From Dryas octopetala (taxonomy: Eukaryota; Streptophyta; Magnoliopsida; Rosales; Rosaceae), in contig OY992834.1 of the NCBI GenBank assembly GCA_963921425.1, positions 24,379,923 to 24,443,922 of the forward strand: a stretch of 64,000 nt of DNA, written 5' to 3'. Each line of letters opens with the position of its first letter. Within the stretch, counting starts at the first letter, position 1. The notes beneath the pieces were generated by a model. The model saw only the letters and a list, made by a program, of their open reading frames with translations, was not told where the DNA came from and made no database searches. The translations under genes were made by a program, and so were the position numbers. Below are positions 9,924 through 20,000 of this stretch, piece after piece.

Positions 9924-11157
9924 TAGGGATCGGCAATCGCCCAAATTTTTCGAGTTTAGGCCGGGCTCAGGCTTGAATTATAGAAGACCAATAGGGCTTT
10001 CGGGCCGGGCTTGAGCTTTAATACACAAGCCCAAGGCCCGCCCATCGGGCTTTGGCTTGCGGGCTTGGAGGGCCGGGCCAGACTAGGCCCGAACGAGCGG
10101 CCCAAAAGGGGCCCAAAGCCTGTTTAGACACATATATATCTTCAAAAAATAAAATATAGGATTTTGGCTATGTTGTGATTTGAACATGAGACCTCACATA
10201 ACAAACTTTAACTCTCAACCAACTGAGCTGACTAGTTTATTTGTCAAGTTTATGAATCATAACATATTTAATAGCTCTTTCGTTTGTTTACTTCAATAAA
10301 TTATTAATATGCTTATTAAGTTATTATATAATACTATTATGTTAGTAATAGTGTAATACCATAAATAATACACTTTTAAAATTATATACAACATTACAAC
10401 TATAATAAGACATAAATGTACATATGTTTTATTATATATTTTATTACATATTTTTATAAACAAACGATGCAATTGTGTTGTCCACGATCCGAACCATACA
10501 AATTTTAGTTCCGCACTCAAAGGATAATTCGTGCAAAAAATTAGCTCAATCGGAGATATAAAAGTGACATAATGGTAGTCAAATTAATGAACGATCATGG
10601 TTTTTCTAATGATGATCGAATGGGTAGAAGAATTTCGATTTAACCGATTTTTTGTACGGATGATCTTTGACTATGAAAATAGAAAATGAACGGTTTAGAT
10701 CGTTGAATTAATGAATTAACGATCGTAGTTTAATAACTTTAATTATAGTTGTATTATAAAAGTTGTATATACACATATACATTTATATTTTATTATAGTT
10801 GTAATGTTGTATATAATTTTAAAAGTTTATTACTTTATTATTTATGGTATTACATAGTTTACACTATTACTATTTACTAACATTATAATATTCTATAATA
10901 ACTTAATAAGGATATTAATAATTTATTAGAGTAAACAAACGAAAAACCTATTAAATATGTTATGATTCCCAAATTGGGCTTTGGGCGGGCCTAAACGGGC
11001 CGGGTTTCGGGCGGCCCATGGGCTTCAAGGGGATGGCCCAAGCCCAACCTAAGAGACTTTCGGGCCGGGCCCGGCCAGCCCAAATTTCTGGCCAAATCGG
11101 GCTTCAGGCCTAATGGGCCAGGCAGGCTTCGGGCCTTGGGCTTTTTGGTGAGCCCTA
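9924..11157. mobile_element. Non-autonomous hAT element (1,234 bp)
   Basis: It begins TAGGGATCGGCA and ends TGAGCCCTA, so the inverted end starts TAGGGCTCACC. It is bounded by a perfect 8-bp target duplication, CTACCATT, at 9916-9923 and 11158-11165. The outer arms are GC-rich (GGGCC-rich) and the inner arms AT-rich. From about 10285 and 10925 inward the two halves are inverted copies for some 150-200 bases (TTCGTTTGTTTAC, AATAAATTATTAATAT). No transposase. A left-truncated relative lies at 55723-56508. Confidence 0.9.
10148..10236 (-). other. tRNA-like pol III promoter boxes inside the hAT element
   Basis: On the minus strand, AGCTCAGTTGGTTGAGAG resembles a tRNA A box. About 30 bases on, GGTCTCATGTTCAAATC resembles the T-arm/B box. 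It does not fold as a full tRNA by eye and lacks a clear anticodon arm and acceptor stem. It may be a tRNA- or SINE-derived piece carried in the element. Confidence 0.4.
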
Positions 11158-11165
11158 CTACCATT

Positions 11166-11547
11166 ACCATCACTCATTTATAATGGATGGCATCAAAAAA
11201 TAAAGACTCAAATACATTTACATCCATTAACTATAAAGTCCATTTCAAGTTGGTCTACGAACTATAAAACATTTCAAATTCCTCCATTAACTAACAAACA
11301 AACATACATAATGGTTCATTCAGAATTTTAAATCACATCATTTTAAATTCCATCATTTGTGAATTTCTTAGTATTTTCAAACTACTTCATCCAAACGCAT
11401 CATAATAAGCTATTGCAACTAAACTATTTCAATGATGTATTGGAGTCCAAAAAATACATGCAATGCAATCCTTGTATTTAAGTGTCAAAAAGAAATTTTA
11501 TATTAATATTTCCCTTGTAATGTAACCATGCATTGGGAATAATACTC
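11166..11547. other. Gene-free AT-rich spacer
   Basis: The spacer between the hAT and Harbinger-like elements holds no coding signal. Confidence 0.4.
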
Positions 11548-12204
11548 TTAGGCTATGATTAATGGGTGAGAGTGAGAGTGAGAGTGAGGGTGATAGTTAG
11601 TCTTAACTCTCAGTAGTTGATTAATGGGCCGGAGGTTGAGAGTTAGACTAACAGAAGGTAATATTTGAGATTGATCTATGCAAAACTTGAGAGTGAGAGT
11701 TTGAGTGAGAGTGGGGTCCACCGAATAATATCACATACGGATGGGGATGGTTGAGAGAAAGTGGGGTGGTGAAATTCCTTCCCAGCCCTTCTGTCATAAA
11801 TTTATTGTTGTTTTATTGTGTTGGTATTAAATTAAATGTAAGGGGCAGATTTGGAAAAATGAAGAGATGTGAAAGCAGTCGACAAGTGATTGGCCCACGT
11901 GACAGAAGCTGACTGACGCACCATGAGGACGCGTGCGTGACACAGACGGTCAAGATCTATGCACTGTTGCGGATCAACGGTCTAGATCTTTGGACCGTTG
12001 TTTTTTTTATTATTTGAAAGTAGCCCTTACACGTGGCGCATATCTGACCATCTAAATTAATTACCTTTGGTGATCAACAGCTGCAAATAAATGACTGTTA
12101 TAATTAGGATTAAAAAATATAAAAAAAATACCAAAAAATACGTAAAAAATCAAAAAAATTCAGAATAATTTAATAAAATTTCCAACAGCTATTTCATCAC
12201 TTGT

Positions 12205-12215
12205 CCTATAAATTG
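12205..12215 (+). promoter_or_regulatory. TATA box before the ORF1 remnant
   Basis: CCTATAAATTG lies about 90 bases upstream of the ATG at 12302, followed by a pyrimidine-rich leader without ATG. This is a plausible plant core promoter. Confidence 0.5.
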
Positions 12216-12301
12216 AGCATTCACATCTCATTTTTTTCACATATCTATCTATCATTTTCACTCACCCATATTGTAGAAAAATTTTCTTTGCAATTTCAAT
12301 C

Positions 12302-12511
12302 ATGGTAAAGGGTCCCAATTGGTCTAATGGTGAAGAGGTAGCTTTAGTTGAAGCTTGGATGAAGCTTTTTGAAGATTGTGTTATCAGCTCCCATCAAAGA
12401 AACGCCGGTTTTGTACAACCGTTAAGCCTTCCACAATGGGGATATCCAAATTTTGTTACCCAAAACCCATTTTGGGTCACAAATAGTGTTGTTACCCATT
12501 TCTCACAGTAA
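12302..12511 (+). pseudogene. Harbinger ORF1-like (Myb/trihelix type) N-terminal fragment
   Basis: The 69-codon frame starts MVKGPNWSNGEEVALVEAW, close to the beginning of the Myb/SANT-like DNA-binding protein (ORF1) of plant PIF/Harbinger elements: RGxNWTxxED-x-LVxAW type, Trp spacing kept. ORF1 proteins bind the element ends and help carry the transposase into the nucleus. The similarity stops after about 32 residues. The rest of the frame (PFWVTNSVVTHF) comes from a local palindromic GTTACCCAAAA/TTTTGGGTAAC sequence, so this is a truncated copy. Confidence 0.55.
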
Positions 12512-12560
12512 TGGTGCTATGACCCATTTTGGGTAACAGTATCTTATACATATTTAAAAT

Positions 12561-12685
12561 ATGGCTAATATTGATTAAGTGATGTTTAATTTATAATTTA
12601 AAACTCAAATAATAATAAAAATTATACCATTGGTCTTATTTTAATGAGATCTTTAAAATAAGGTCAATATAGAATATATTTAAAA
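12561..12685. repeat. Left arm of an internal inverted repeat
   Basis: Matches the inverted complement of 13981-14100: GATTAAGTGATG, AATTTATAATTTA, TTATACCATTGGT, GAGATCTTTAAA, GTCAATAT, in the same order. The arms enclose the Cys-motif frame. Confidence 0.65.
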
Positions 12686-12982
12686 TAAGGAAATTTCATA
12701 AATTAGACAACATAAGCCGTACAACATCGGAACTTCAACAACCATAAACAACAAGAACAACACGATAATTTAAAGAAAAAACAACAACAAAAACTGCATT
12801 CAACATAACAAAAAATGAAGCGAAGTTCTTATTCGGAGTCCGATGACGAAGAATTGACACCCACGTAATTATACCAATATGAGATCTTCTATTCGGTTTC
12901 ACACTTGTCACATGGTTGAACGAGAGGGTTTTTCCCGCAGATGCATGGCACGGATGGTTTTGGGCTCTAGTAGGTGGTTCAA

Positions 12983-13276
12983 CTATTGGTGGCGAAGATT
13001 TGGGTGATTGGCCAAATCCTTGAGCTCCAATCTCATGCAAAATTCACACAAAGGGACCAAAATATCATCCGAACACTTGCAGAACCTCCAGTTTGGTTCT
13101 TTTGCATGCTCCATCATTAAACAATAATCGCACAATGGAGCAGCACAGTTAGGGAGGCACTTACACAAGCTTTGATCGCACTGTTGTTTGGAGCTCTCAC
13201 CGGTGCCTTGCTTGGAGCTCTCACCGACGCCTTGCTTAGAGCTCTCACCGACACCTTGCTTAGAGGAGGAAGCCAT
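12983..13276 (-). CDS. Small protein with SSKQGVGE repeats and two CxC-x8-CxxC motifs
   Basis: Intact 97-residue frame on the minus strand, starting MASSSKQGVGE; I do not recognise the family. Residues 1-30 hold three to four copies of GESSKQG(V/T). Two similar Cys modules follow, CKCLPNCAAPLCDYC and CKCSDDILVPLCEFC. Each can be written CxC-x8-CxxC, which suggests metal binding, probably zinc. A TATA box lies about 50-60 bases upstream, so transcription is plausible. It sits inside the Harbinger-like element, between inverted-repeat arms, convergent with the ORF1 remnant. It occupies the position where a transposase would be expected but has no DDE motif. It may be captured cargo or a diverged element gene. 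That it is a real gene is inference. Confidence 0.5.
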   Translation of the reverse strand: MASSSKQGVGESSKQGVGESSKQGTGESSKQQCDQSLCKCLPNCAAPLCDYCLMMEHAKEPNWRFCKCSDDILVPLCEFCMRLELKDLANHPNLRHQ

Positions 13277-13322
13277 TTCTAAACGATAGTTATGTGGATG
13301 TGTTGGCCTACTAGTTAAACCT

Positions 13323-13334
13323 TGGTATTTATAG
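13323..13334 (-). promoter_or_regulatory. TATA box of the Cys-motif frame
   Basis: On the minus strand CCCTATAAATACC stands about 50-60 bases before the ATG at 13276, a normal plant distance with an ATG-free leader. Confidence 0.5.
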
Positions 13335-13744
13335 GGGAAAAAAACATGATAACTTGCCCATTGGATTCCCTGATGGATTCACAGATACTCAAACCTCACA
13401 TGTGAAGCAACAGTGTTGTGCATGGGATGAAGTGTGAAGTAAGTGTATGGTCTTGTCATTGGTTGAGTGAATTATTTTGCAAGCATGTGATGGTTGTGTC
13501 ATGTCAAGTCAGCTAAGAGAAATCAATGTCTTTATTTCATTTCACAAACTGCAACCGACAAATACAAACACACTTAAACGGCAAACACAAAGACAAGAAA
13601 CAAACTTCGAAAATAAATAACGAAGATTAACCTAACATACGAAGATAAACCTAACATACGATAATGAGAACAACATTGATGAACCATGATTCTGATCTCA
13701 ATGTGTTGGTGCAAGTGGTGGGTTCCCTTCTTGGATCCAATGTG

Positions 13745-13863
13745 TTAGTTATTTTAGTGTGATTTCCTTTATATGTTTGTCGTCGTTCGTTTTAAGTTTA
13801 TGTACTCGTTCCAGTTTTTAGTTATTTTAGTGTGATTTCTTTTATATGTTTGTCGTCGTTCAT
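13745..13863. repeat. Direct repeat pair, about 44 bp
   Basis: Two nearly identical units at 13745-13788 and 13819-13862, containing TTAGTTATTTTAGTGTGATT and TATATGTTTGTCGTCGTTC, lie within the Harbinger-like element. Confidence 0.75.
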
Positions 13864-13980
13864 ATTATAAAATACAATAAATTGTGTTGTGTTTACCATT
13901 TTTTTACATTTCAATCATTAAAAATATCAAACAACTTGAAATATATAATTTATAATTTGGGCCATAAAATTATAAATCCA

Positions 13981-14100
13981 AATATATTCAATATTGACTT
14001 TATATTAAAGATCTCTTTAAAATAAAACCAATGATATAATTTTTATAAATATTTAAGTTATAAATTATAAATTAATCATCACTTAATCTAAATTAGGCTT
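13981..14100. repeat. Right arm of an internal inverted repeat
   Basis: Inverted partner of 12561-12685, as described there. Confidence 0.65.
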
Positions 14101-14659
14101 AATTTAATTAGTTACAAATGTATTACTTTCAGCCCCACTGCAGCTTCAGCACATATTACTATCACTCTTAAATCACAAAATCACTTTTCAGGCCATAAAA
14201 TCACTTTTCAGGCCATGTATTACTCTTACTCTCACTCTCACTATTATGGATAGCCTTATAGACGTTGAGTAGTACTTAGACCTTTTCATGTCCTAAGCGC
14301 TACTAAAGTTAATATTTTTGCTAAGTGCTCGATAAAGATTGTTAATTTTATAATTTAAAAATAAAAATATATATTTTTATCAATAACTGCCGTCGATAAC
14401 TTTTTTATTAATGCCGTCTATAACTTTTTTATTAAAGAAACATTGCTAATTCAAGAAACAATCTGTTTTTTTTTTTGGATGGAAATGAGGAAGAATATAA
14501 GACATAGAGAAACGTTGCAAGTAATTTATTACTTTAATGCAATGAATGCTTACTTATGACTTTTTGAGTATCTGTCCCTGTCTGTAAAATACACATGTAG
14601 AATGCACACTGTCTTGTTTGCCAAAGACAGAAATACACGTATTAGAAAACCAAAAATAC

Positions 14660-14755
14660 ACGCATGACGCATGACTTTTTTTTTTTTTTTTTATTTGGGC
14701 AAACGCATGACGCATGACTTTTTTCTTTTTTTGGCCAAAGCATGACGCATGACTT
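14660..14755. repeat. Three GCATGACGCATGACTT units with poly-T spacers
   Basis: The 16-base word GCATGACGCATGACTT occurs three times in direct orientation (about 14662, 14704, 14738), each followed by T-rich or A-rich spacer. Confidence 0.7.
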
Positions 14756-14769
14756 AAAAAACAACGAAG

Positions 14770-15530
14770 GGAGAAGGTAAGGAAGGTACGAGGGGGGAGA
14801 GAGAGAGTGTGACTCTCATTTCTATCGTTCTCATTCTCGCAAGTCGATCTCCAGTCTTCAGCCGCCGCGGGTTTGACCTTTCTGCCCTTTCCACCACTTC
14901 CCTCTTGACCTCTCCTCCATCGATTTTTCCGATTTTTATTTCGTCCCTAACTCAAAATTAACCCTATACATCCCTCACTCTTTTCAATTCTCCCCATTTC
15001 CTTGAATGGGTTGAATTCTATGTCACATTCTTGTTTTAAATCTTAGCCAATGAAGGATTTGGTTGAAATGGTGGTTGGTGGAAATTGGAATTGTTGGTAA
15101 TTCTGCTGCCATGAGCTGAATTTGCAGCATTTGACTTGATTGTAGGCGTGCAATTATGGGTTTGGTGTGAAAATCGATTTAGGAAAACAGATTATTGCAG
15201 ATTGGCAGTGAGTCGCTAACTGCCATTGCCAAGCAGAACCCAAGTAGATGCTCATTTCTGGCCCGCGGCAGCGAGCTGAGCGTTAGGCTGGAGGCTCCTA
15301 ATTCACAGAGGCAGAGGCTTGGAGACAGACCCACGGCAGTGGAACCATGAATGCAGGGGATTGCGGCTCACCAGTGGCGGCGGTGAGATGAGAGAATGAG
15401 GTATGGTGGCCGGGTCTCGGTGGTGTTTGGCGGCGGCAGCGGCAGCGGCAGCAGAGGGACAAGGCATCGGCGGCCCAAATTTTCTGTCTAGAGCAAACCG
15501 TGTAAGAAAGCCCTAAACTTGGAGCAATTC
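14770..15530. promoter_or_regulatory. Possible promoter/5'-UTR region of the demethylase gene
   Basis: This stretch has a GA-rich run, then CT-rich sequence (14785-14900) like a plant leader, and later a GC-rich island with a GGCAGC microsatellite (about 15428-15455). It contains no long frame and no recognised protein. Its position before the demethylase suggests upstream non-coding exons or promoter, but that is inference. Confidence 0.3.
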
Positions 15531-15655
15531 TATGTGACGGATTGTGTTACAAATCCATCCAAATATTAATTATTAATATGGATGCGAATCTATTTAAATT
15601 ATAACACGTGTATAATTGATATAATTGTACACGTATTATAAATTGAGTATCTTGG

Positions 15656-15680
15656 TGACGTGGTTCGTAATGCCACGTCA
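15656..15680. promoter_or_regulatory. Paired ACGT motifs as an inverted repeat
   Basis: TGACGTGG and CCACGTCA are exact inverted copies 9 bases apart. ACGT cores of this type bind plant bZIP factors. It lies about 450 bases before the demethylase start and may belong to a small palindromic repeat. Confidence 0.4.
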
Positions 15681-15743
15681 GCCATATGTTGTTTCTGTCA
15701 AACACAATAATTATTCCTAAGCTTCTCTCTACAAAACAGGAAG

Positions 15744-15862
15744 AACTTCCCTGGAACAGGGATGGTGACGTGGCATCATGTTTGTGATGTGGATATTGGG
15801 CTCTCCCTCATCTCATATTTGAAATGCCACCTCTTTATCTCTATTCCTGTTACAGGGAAGTA
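15744..15862. mobile_element. Small foldback repeat (about 115 bp)
   Basis: CTTCCCTGGAACAGGGAT at the left and the inverted right end CTTCCCTGTAACAGGAAT match over about 18 bases and enclose a GTGGCA pair. This is MITE-like, with no clear target duplication. Confidence 0.45.
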
Positions 15863-15911
15863 GAAAGAAGAATAGGATGAGTTTCGTGTGTTCTAGTTAT
15901 ATGGAGATGAA

Positions 15912-15964
15912 ATCACAGTCAGTCACAGTTAGTTACAGTCAGTTACGATCAGTCACAGTTGGTC
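15912..15964. repeat. CAGTCAGTTA-type short tandem repeats
   Basis: Five imperfect copies of a roughly 10-base CAGTYAGTTA/CAGTTGGT unit stand in a row. Confidence 0.7.
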
Positions 15965-16044
15965 CCATATTTTTAGACTGATTAATTGCATACTTCGTTT
16001 AACGCTTAATTTACAATTACTTTGATCCTGCCTAATTAGTAGGA

Positions 16045-17066
16045 ATTTCTTCCAACAACTCATGCAGTTTCTTGCTAACCAACCAAAATTGCAACAATGC
16101 TTCATATCCTTGAAGTAAGGAGATGAGCAGACCTCCAATTATGGATTTTCACTCACAAGTTGACAGCAGTCAGAGAGAATACAACTTAGCTGATTGGTTG
16201 CTTAGTAACCAAAATCACTGCTCAAGTTCAAACCCATTGAGTAATGGTGACAGCTCATCCGAGACACGTCAGTGTAAGTATTTTATTTGGTTCTGATATT
16301 TGTGCTATTTATGCAACAATTATTTGCCCTAAGCAATTGTTCAAAAGACATGTCTTACGATTTTTGTGCTCAAATTCCATTAATGAAAACTAAATATAAG
16401 GAGAAAGGAAATGAGTTGGCATTTGATAACACGCGATCACAAATCAATTTCAAGTCACAACACTCCCTTTTATGTAACATAAAACTTATTCAATTTTTAC
16501 ATGGAATATTATCATGAATGAGATTATTATTTCCATGGGGAATTTTCATTTCCTATTGAAATATCAAATGAATCGTATTTCTTTCTTACATTTACCAAAA
16601 CCTTTTAACAAAGTCAAATAATTAACATCATGCACAATGTTATCTTTGGATGATTCTCTTGTAGTTTGAGGCAAAGATCTATATGTGCTATAATTTGTTT
16701 ATGATATGTCTTCTAATGTAGTTTTAAAGAAGCAAAAATGTTGACCAAGAAAAGGAACAAAACAAAAACAAAATAAACTTAACTACCTTTGTTTGGCATC
16801 CACACACTACATCTCAAACAATTTAATTATTGCATGATGTTTAACACCCCCCACACACACACCCCAAAAAAAAAAATGGTAAAAGCAGAACAAAACATTT
16901 TAAATGCCATGAAAAATACTGGTATTACTTAGTATTAGCCTCCTAAATTAAGGTATTGTAGATACGGTCCTACCCTTTTAAGACTTGTATGAGGTGATCC
17001 AGTGGCTATGTACACTTGAAAGCCTAAAACTTTTACGCTTGCACCAAAAACGGCTGAGAACAATGA
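16045..17066 (+). repeat. Tandem duplication unit A (demethylase exon 1 plus intron)
   Basis: Unit A matches unit B at 17272-18105 from the exon (GCAGTTTCTTGCTAACCAAC) through the donor and most of the intron (CCATGGGGAATTTTC, GATGATTCTCTTGTAGTTTG, AGTATTAGCCTCCTA, CACTTGAAAGC). Unit A is longer because it has extra A-rich intron sequence around 16735-16900. Confidence 0.9.
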
Positions 17067-20000
17067 AATGATTAATCAAATTGCAGGCTCCTTCACACAA
17101 TTGCTCTGCAATGACAGCTCAAGTTGGAACAATAATATACCATGGACACAACTACCTATGGAGCAGGCAACTTTCGTTGCCTCTGCAAACAGGACTCTGA
17201 GCAGTAGAGTGGACATGGCAGCAAATGCACCTCTAACTCCTAAGTTGCATTCTCAAGTGGGCAACCAGGGATACAACTCAGGCAGTTTCTTGCTAACCAA
17301 CCAAAATTGCAACGATGGTTCATATCCTTCAAGTAAGGTGATCAACAGACCTCTAAATATGGCCGTTCATTCTCAAGTTGACAACAGTCAGAGAGATTGC
17401 AACTCGGGTATTTGGTTGCCTAGCAACCAAATTCACTACTCAGGTTCAAACCCATTGAGTAATGGCAATAGCTCAGCCCAGATGTACCAGTGTAAGTAAT
17501 TTTAATTGGTTCTGATATTTGTGCCATTTATGCAACAAATATTTTCCATAAGAAATTGTTTGAAAGATATCAAGCTTACGATCTTTTCTGCTCAAATTCC
17601 ATTGATGAAAACCAAAAAATAGGAGAAAGAAAATAAGTTGGCATTTTTACCACGTTACCACAAATCAATTTCAAGTCACAACACTCATCAGCATTTTGTG
17701 TAACATATAACTTATTCAATCTTTTACATAGAATACTGCCATAGATAAGATTATTACCATGGGGAATTTTCGTGTCATATTACAATATCAATTCAAGTGC
17801 AAGTATTTCTTATATTTACCAAAAGCTTTTAACAGAATAGAATAATTCACATCATGAACAATCTTATTTTTGATGATTCTCTTGTAGTTTGAGGTGAAGA
17901 TATACTGCTGATTAAACAAAACATTTTGAATGCTATGAAAGATACTGCTGATTACCTAGTATTAGCCTCCTAGAGTGAGGTATTGCAGATACAATCCTAC
18001 CCTTTAAAACTTAGATGAGGTGGCTGCTCTTAAAAATCTAGTGGCTATTTGCACTTGAAAGCTTAAAACTTTTACCCTTGCACCAAACAACGGCTAAAGT
18101 CAATTGACAGACATCAATGAGCTATGAATGAGTTGTTTTAATCTTGTCAAACTTTTTTCCTTTTAATATGAAGGTGAAAAATTCATCACTTGGGTTTTCT
18201 TGTAAATGCACTAGAAATCGTAAGGGATTACCATTCCAAAAGACAGTATATATTAATTACCATGGGATTCCAAAAAATCCCTGCATTGTTAAAACTGCTT
18301 CACAGAAAAAACTGTTTTGTTGCACAGATGGTTTCCCCATACCATTCCAATCGGGCTATGATCTAAATTCGTCACCAAGAACAGAAGCTGATGCTGCCTC
18401 ATGTGTTGACAGCCAACTCCAATTCACAACAAATCAGGCCAAAAATTTGGAGCATAATGGGCTTTCTGCAATACTGAAGTGCTTGACAGATGAAGGTCCT
18501 TTTAAGGAAAAAGACAAGGAGGTGAAATTAGTCATGTCTATAGGAGAAGAAGCAATTCAAAAATATGGTGACGAACTCTTGCAGAACATTGTGGAGTCAT
18601 CATCTGCAGGGCTTTCTACTCCATACAAGGAAAAAAAAGATTTGGACAGCGAAAGTGACCGAGGAATTGATCTAAACAAGACACCTGAGCAGAAAACACC
18701 CAAGCGAAGAAAACACAGGCCCAAGGTAATTATAGAAGGCAAGCCGAAAAGGACTCCAAAGCCGGCAACTCCAAAGAATACAGAGTCTAAGGAGACCCAA
18801 CCAGGAAAGAGGAAGTATGTAAGAAAGAATAAGCAAGAGGAATCTGCAAGTCAACCAGCAAATGTTCCAAGGGAGACAACAGACCCTAATGCTGGAAAAG
18901 TTGCAAAATCATGCAGGAGAGCTCTAAATTTTGGTTTGGGGAAGACCATAGATAAAAACAAGGGCAAAACAGTTGGTCAGCAAGACGAGATGCAACAAGG
19001 GAACAAGAGGACTTTTGATTTGACTTTGGACTCTCGAGTGACAGATATGGGCATTGGAACTAACCACATGTCTAAAACAAAGTCAGCTGAAAGAATTGGC
19101 CTACAGAATGAGTTGATGGTAGAAATCCAGATACCAGGAACCAAGAGTAACCCTACTCCTTCGATGAATCATATGCCAAATAACTATTCATTCCTGCCAG
19201 AAAGGCGAGAATCTACAGCCCCAATTGCAACAAAAAAATACATGCAGATGGGAAATTTGCATGTCATAGGGAGACAAGTAGATAATGGAAATTCTGATTT
19301 ATACCAGAGAAGATGTAGTTATGGTTACAGTCCCATGCATAAGAAACAGAAATTTGAAAATGGAGGATACTACATGAGCATCTATGGTATGCCTAGTAAA
19401 GTCACACCAGTTGAGGACTGTCCAGGAAATGTTGAAAGAAAAGGGGCAAATGATGTCAATCCAAATGGATTTGCACCAAATCTGAATCACACACTATTGA
19501 GTTCATACATTGAAAGTAGAAGAAAACCGGAGAGACAGAACAATGGGATCAACAAGTCTACCAATGACAGATACATTCATCCTATGGCTTTTGGGCATAA
19601 TTTGCTAAAGCATCAGATCTCGTCCAAATTGCATTCAGGCCAAGAATTCACTCAAGTTCGTAGTTTTTCTACCCATTTCACAACTGAAACATGTAACCAG
19701 CTTGCCTCGTCACTTCCTAGAAAATCCTTTCAACCAGAAAACAGGCTGGTATTCCAAACTTGTCGTGATAATATGTCAGCAAAGAAGCAGACTGTGGGAC
19801 CCAATGTATCAAAATCAGTTTCATCCGGTACAAATAAATCGCTGCAAGAACAGGATACCTTGTATGATTATCAGCAATTTTCTGCAAAAAAAAAAGGTAC
19901 TTTCCACCTTAAGAAACCTTTAAAAACTGTATCATCTCAGAAATTCACTCAATAACTCATTATTTCCAACTCACTTAAATATGAAAACCTCTTCATTTTG

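Larger units (their letters stand above)
11551..14255. mobile_element. Harbinger/PIF-like element (2,705 bp)
   Basis: The ends are inverted: GGCTATGATTAATGGGTGAG at the left, and GGCTATCCATAATAGTGAG read inward from the right. Both lead into GAGAGTGAGAGT runs. The 3-bp target duplication is TTA (11548-11550 and 14256-14258), as expected for PIF/Harbinger. Inside are an ORF1-like fragment on the plus strand (12302) and a Cys-motif ORF on the minus strand (13276). No DDE transposase is recognisable, so it is non-autonomous or decayed. Confidence 0.8.

Noticed and set aside
9583..10014. Pro/His-rich plus frame of 143 codons
   Set aside because: It is produced by the CCA/ACC trinucleotide tract and runs into the hAT end. 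No protein signature.
10148..10236. A true tRNA gene
   Set aside because: Box-like words are present, but no acceptor stem or anticodon arm can be formed by eye, and it lies within a transposon arm.
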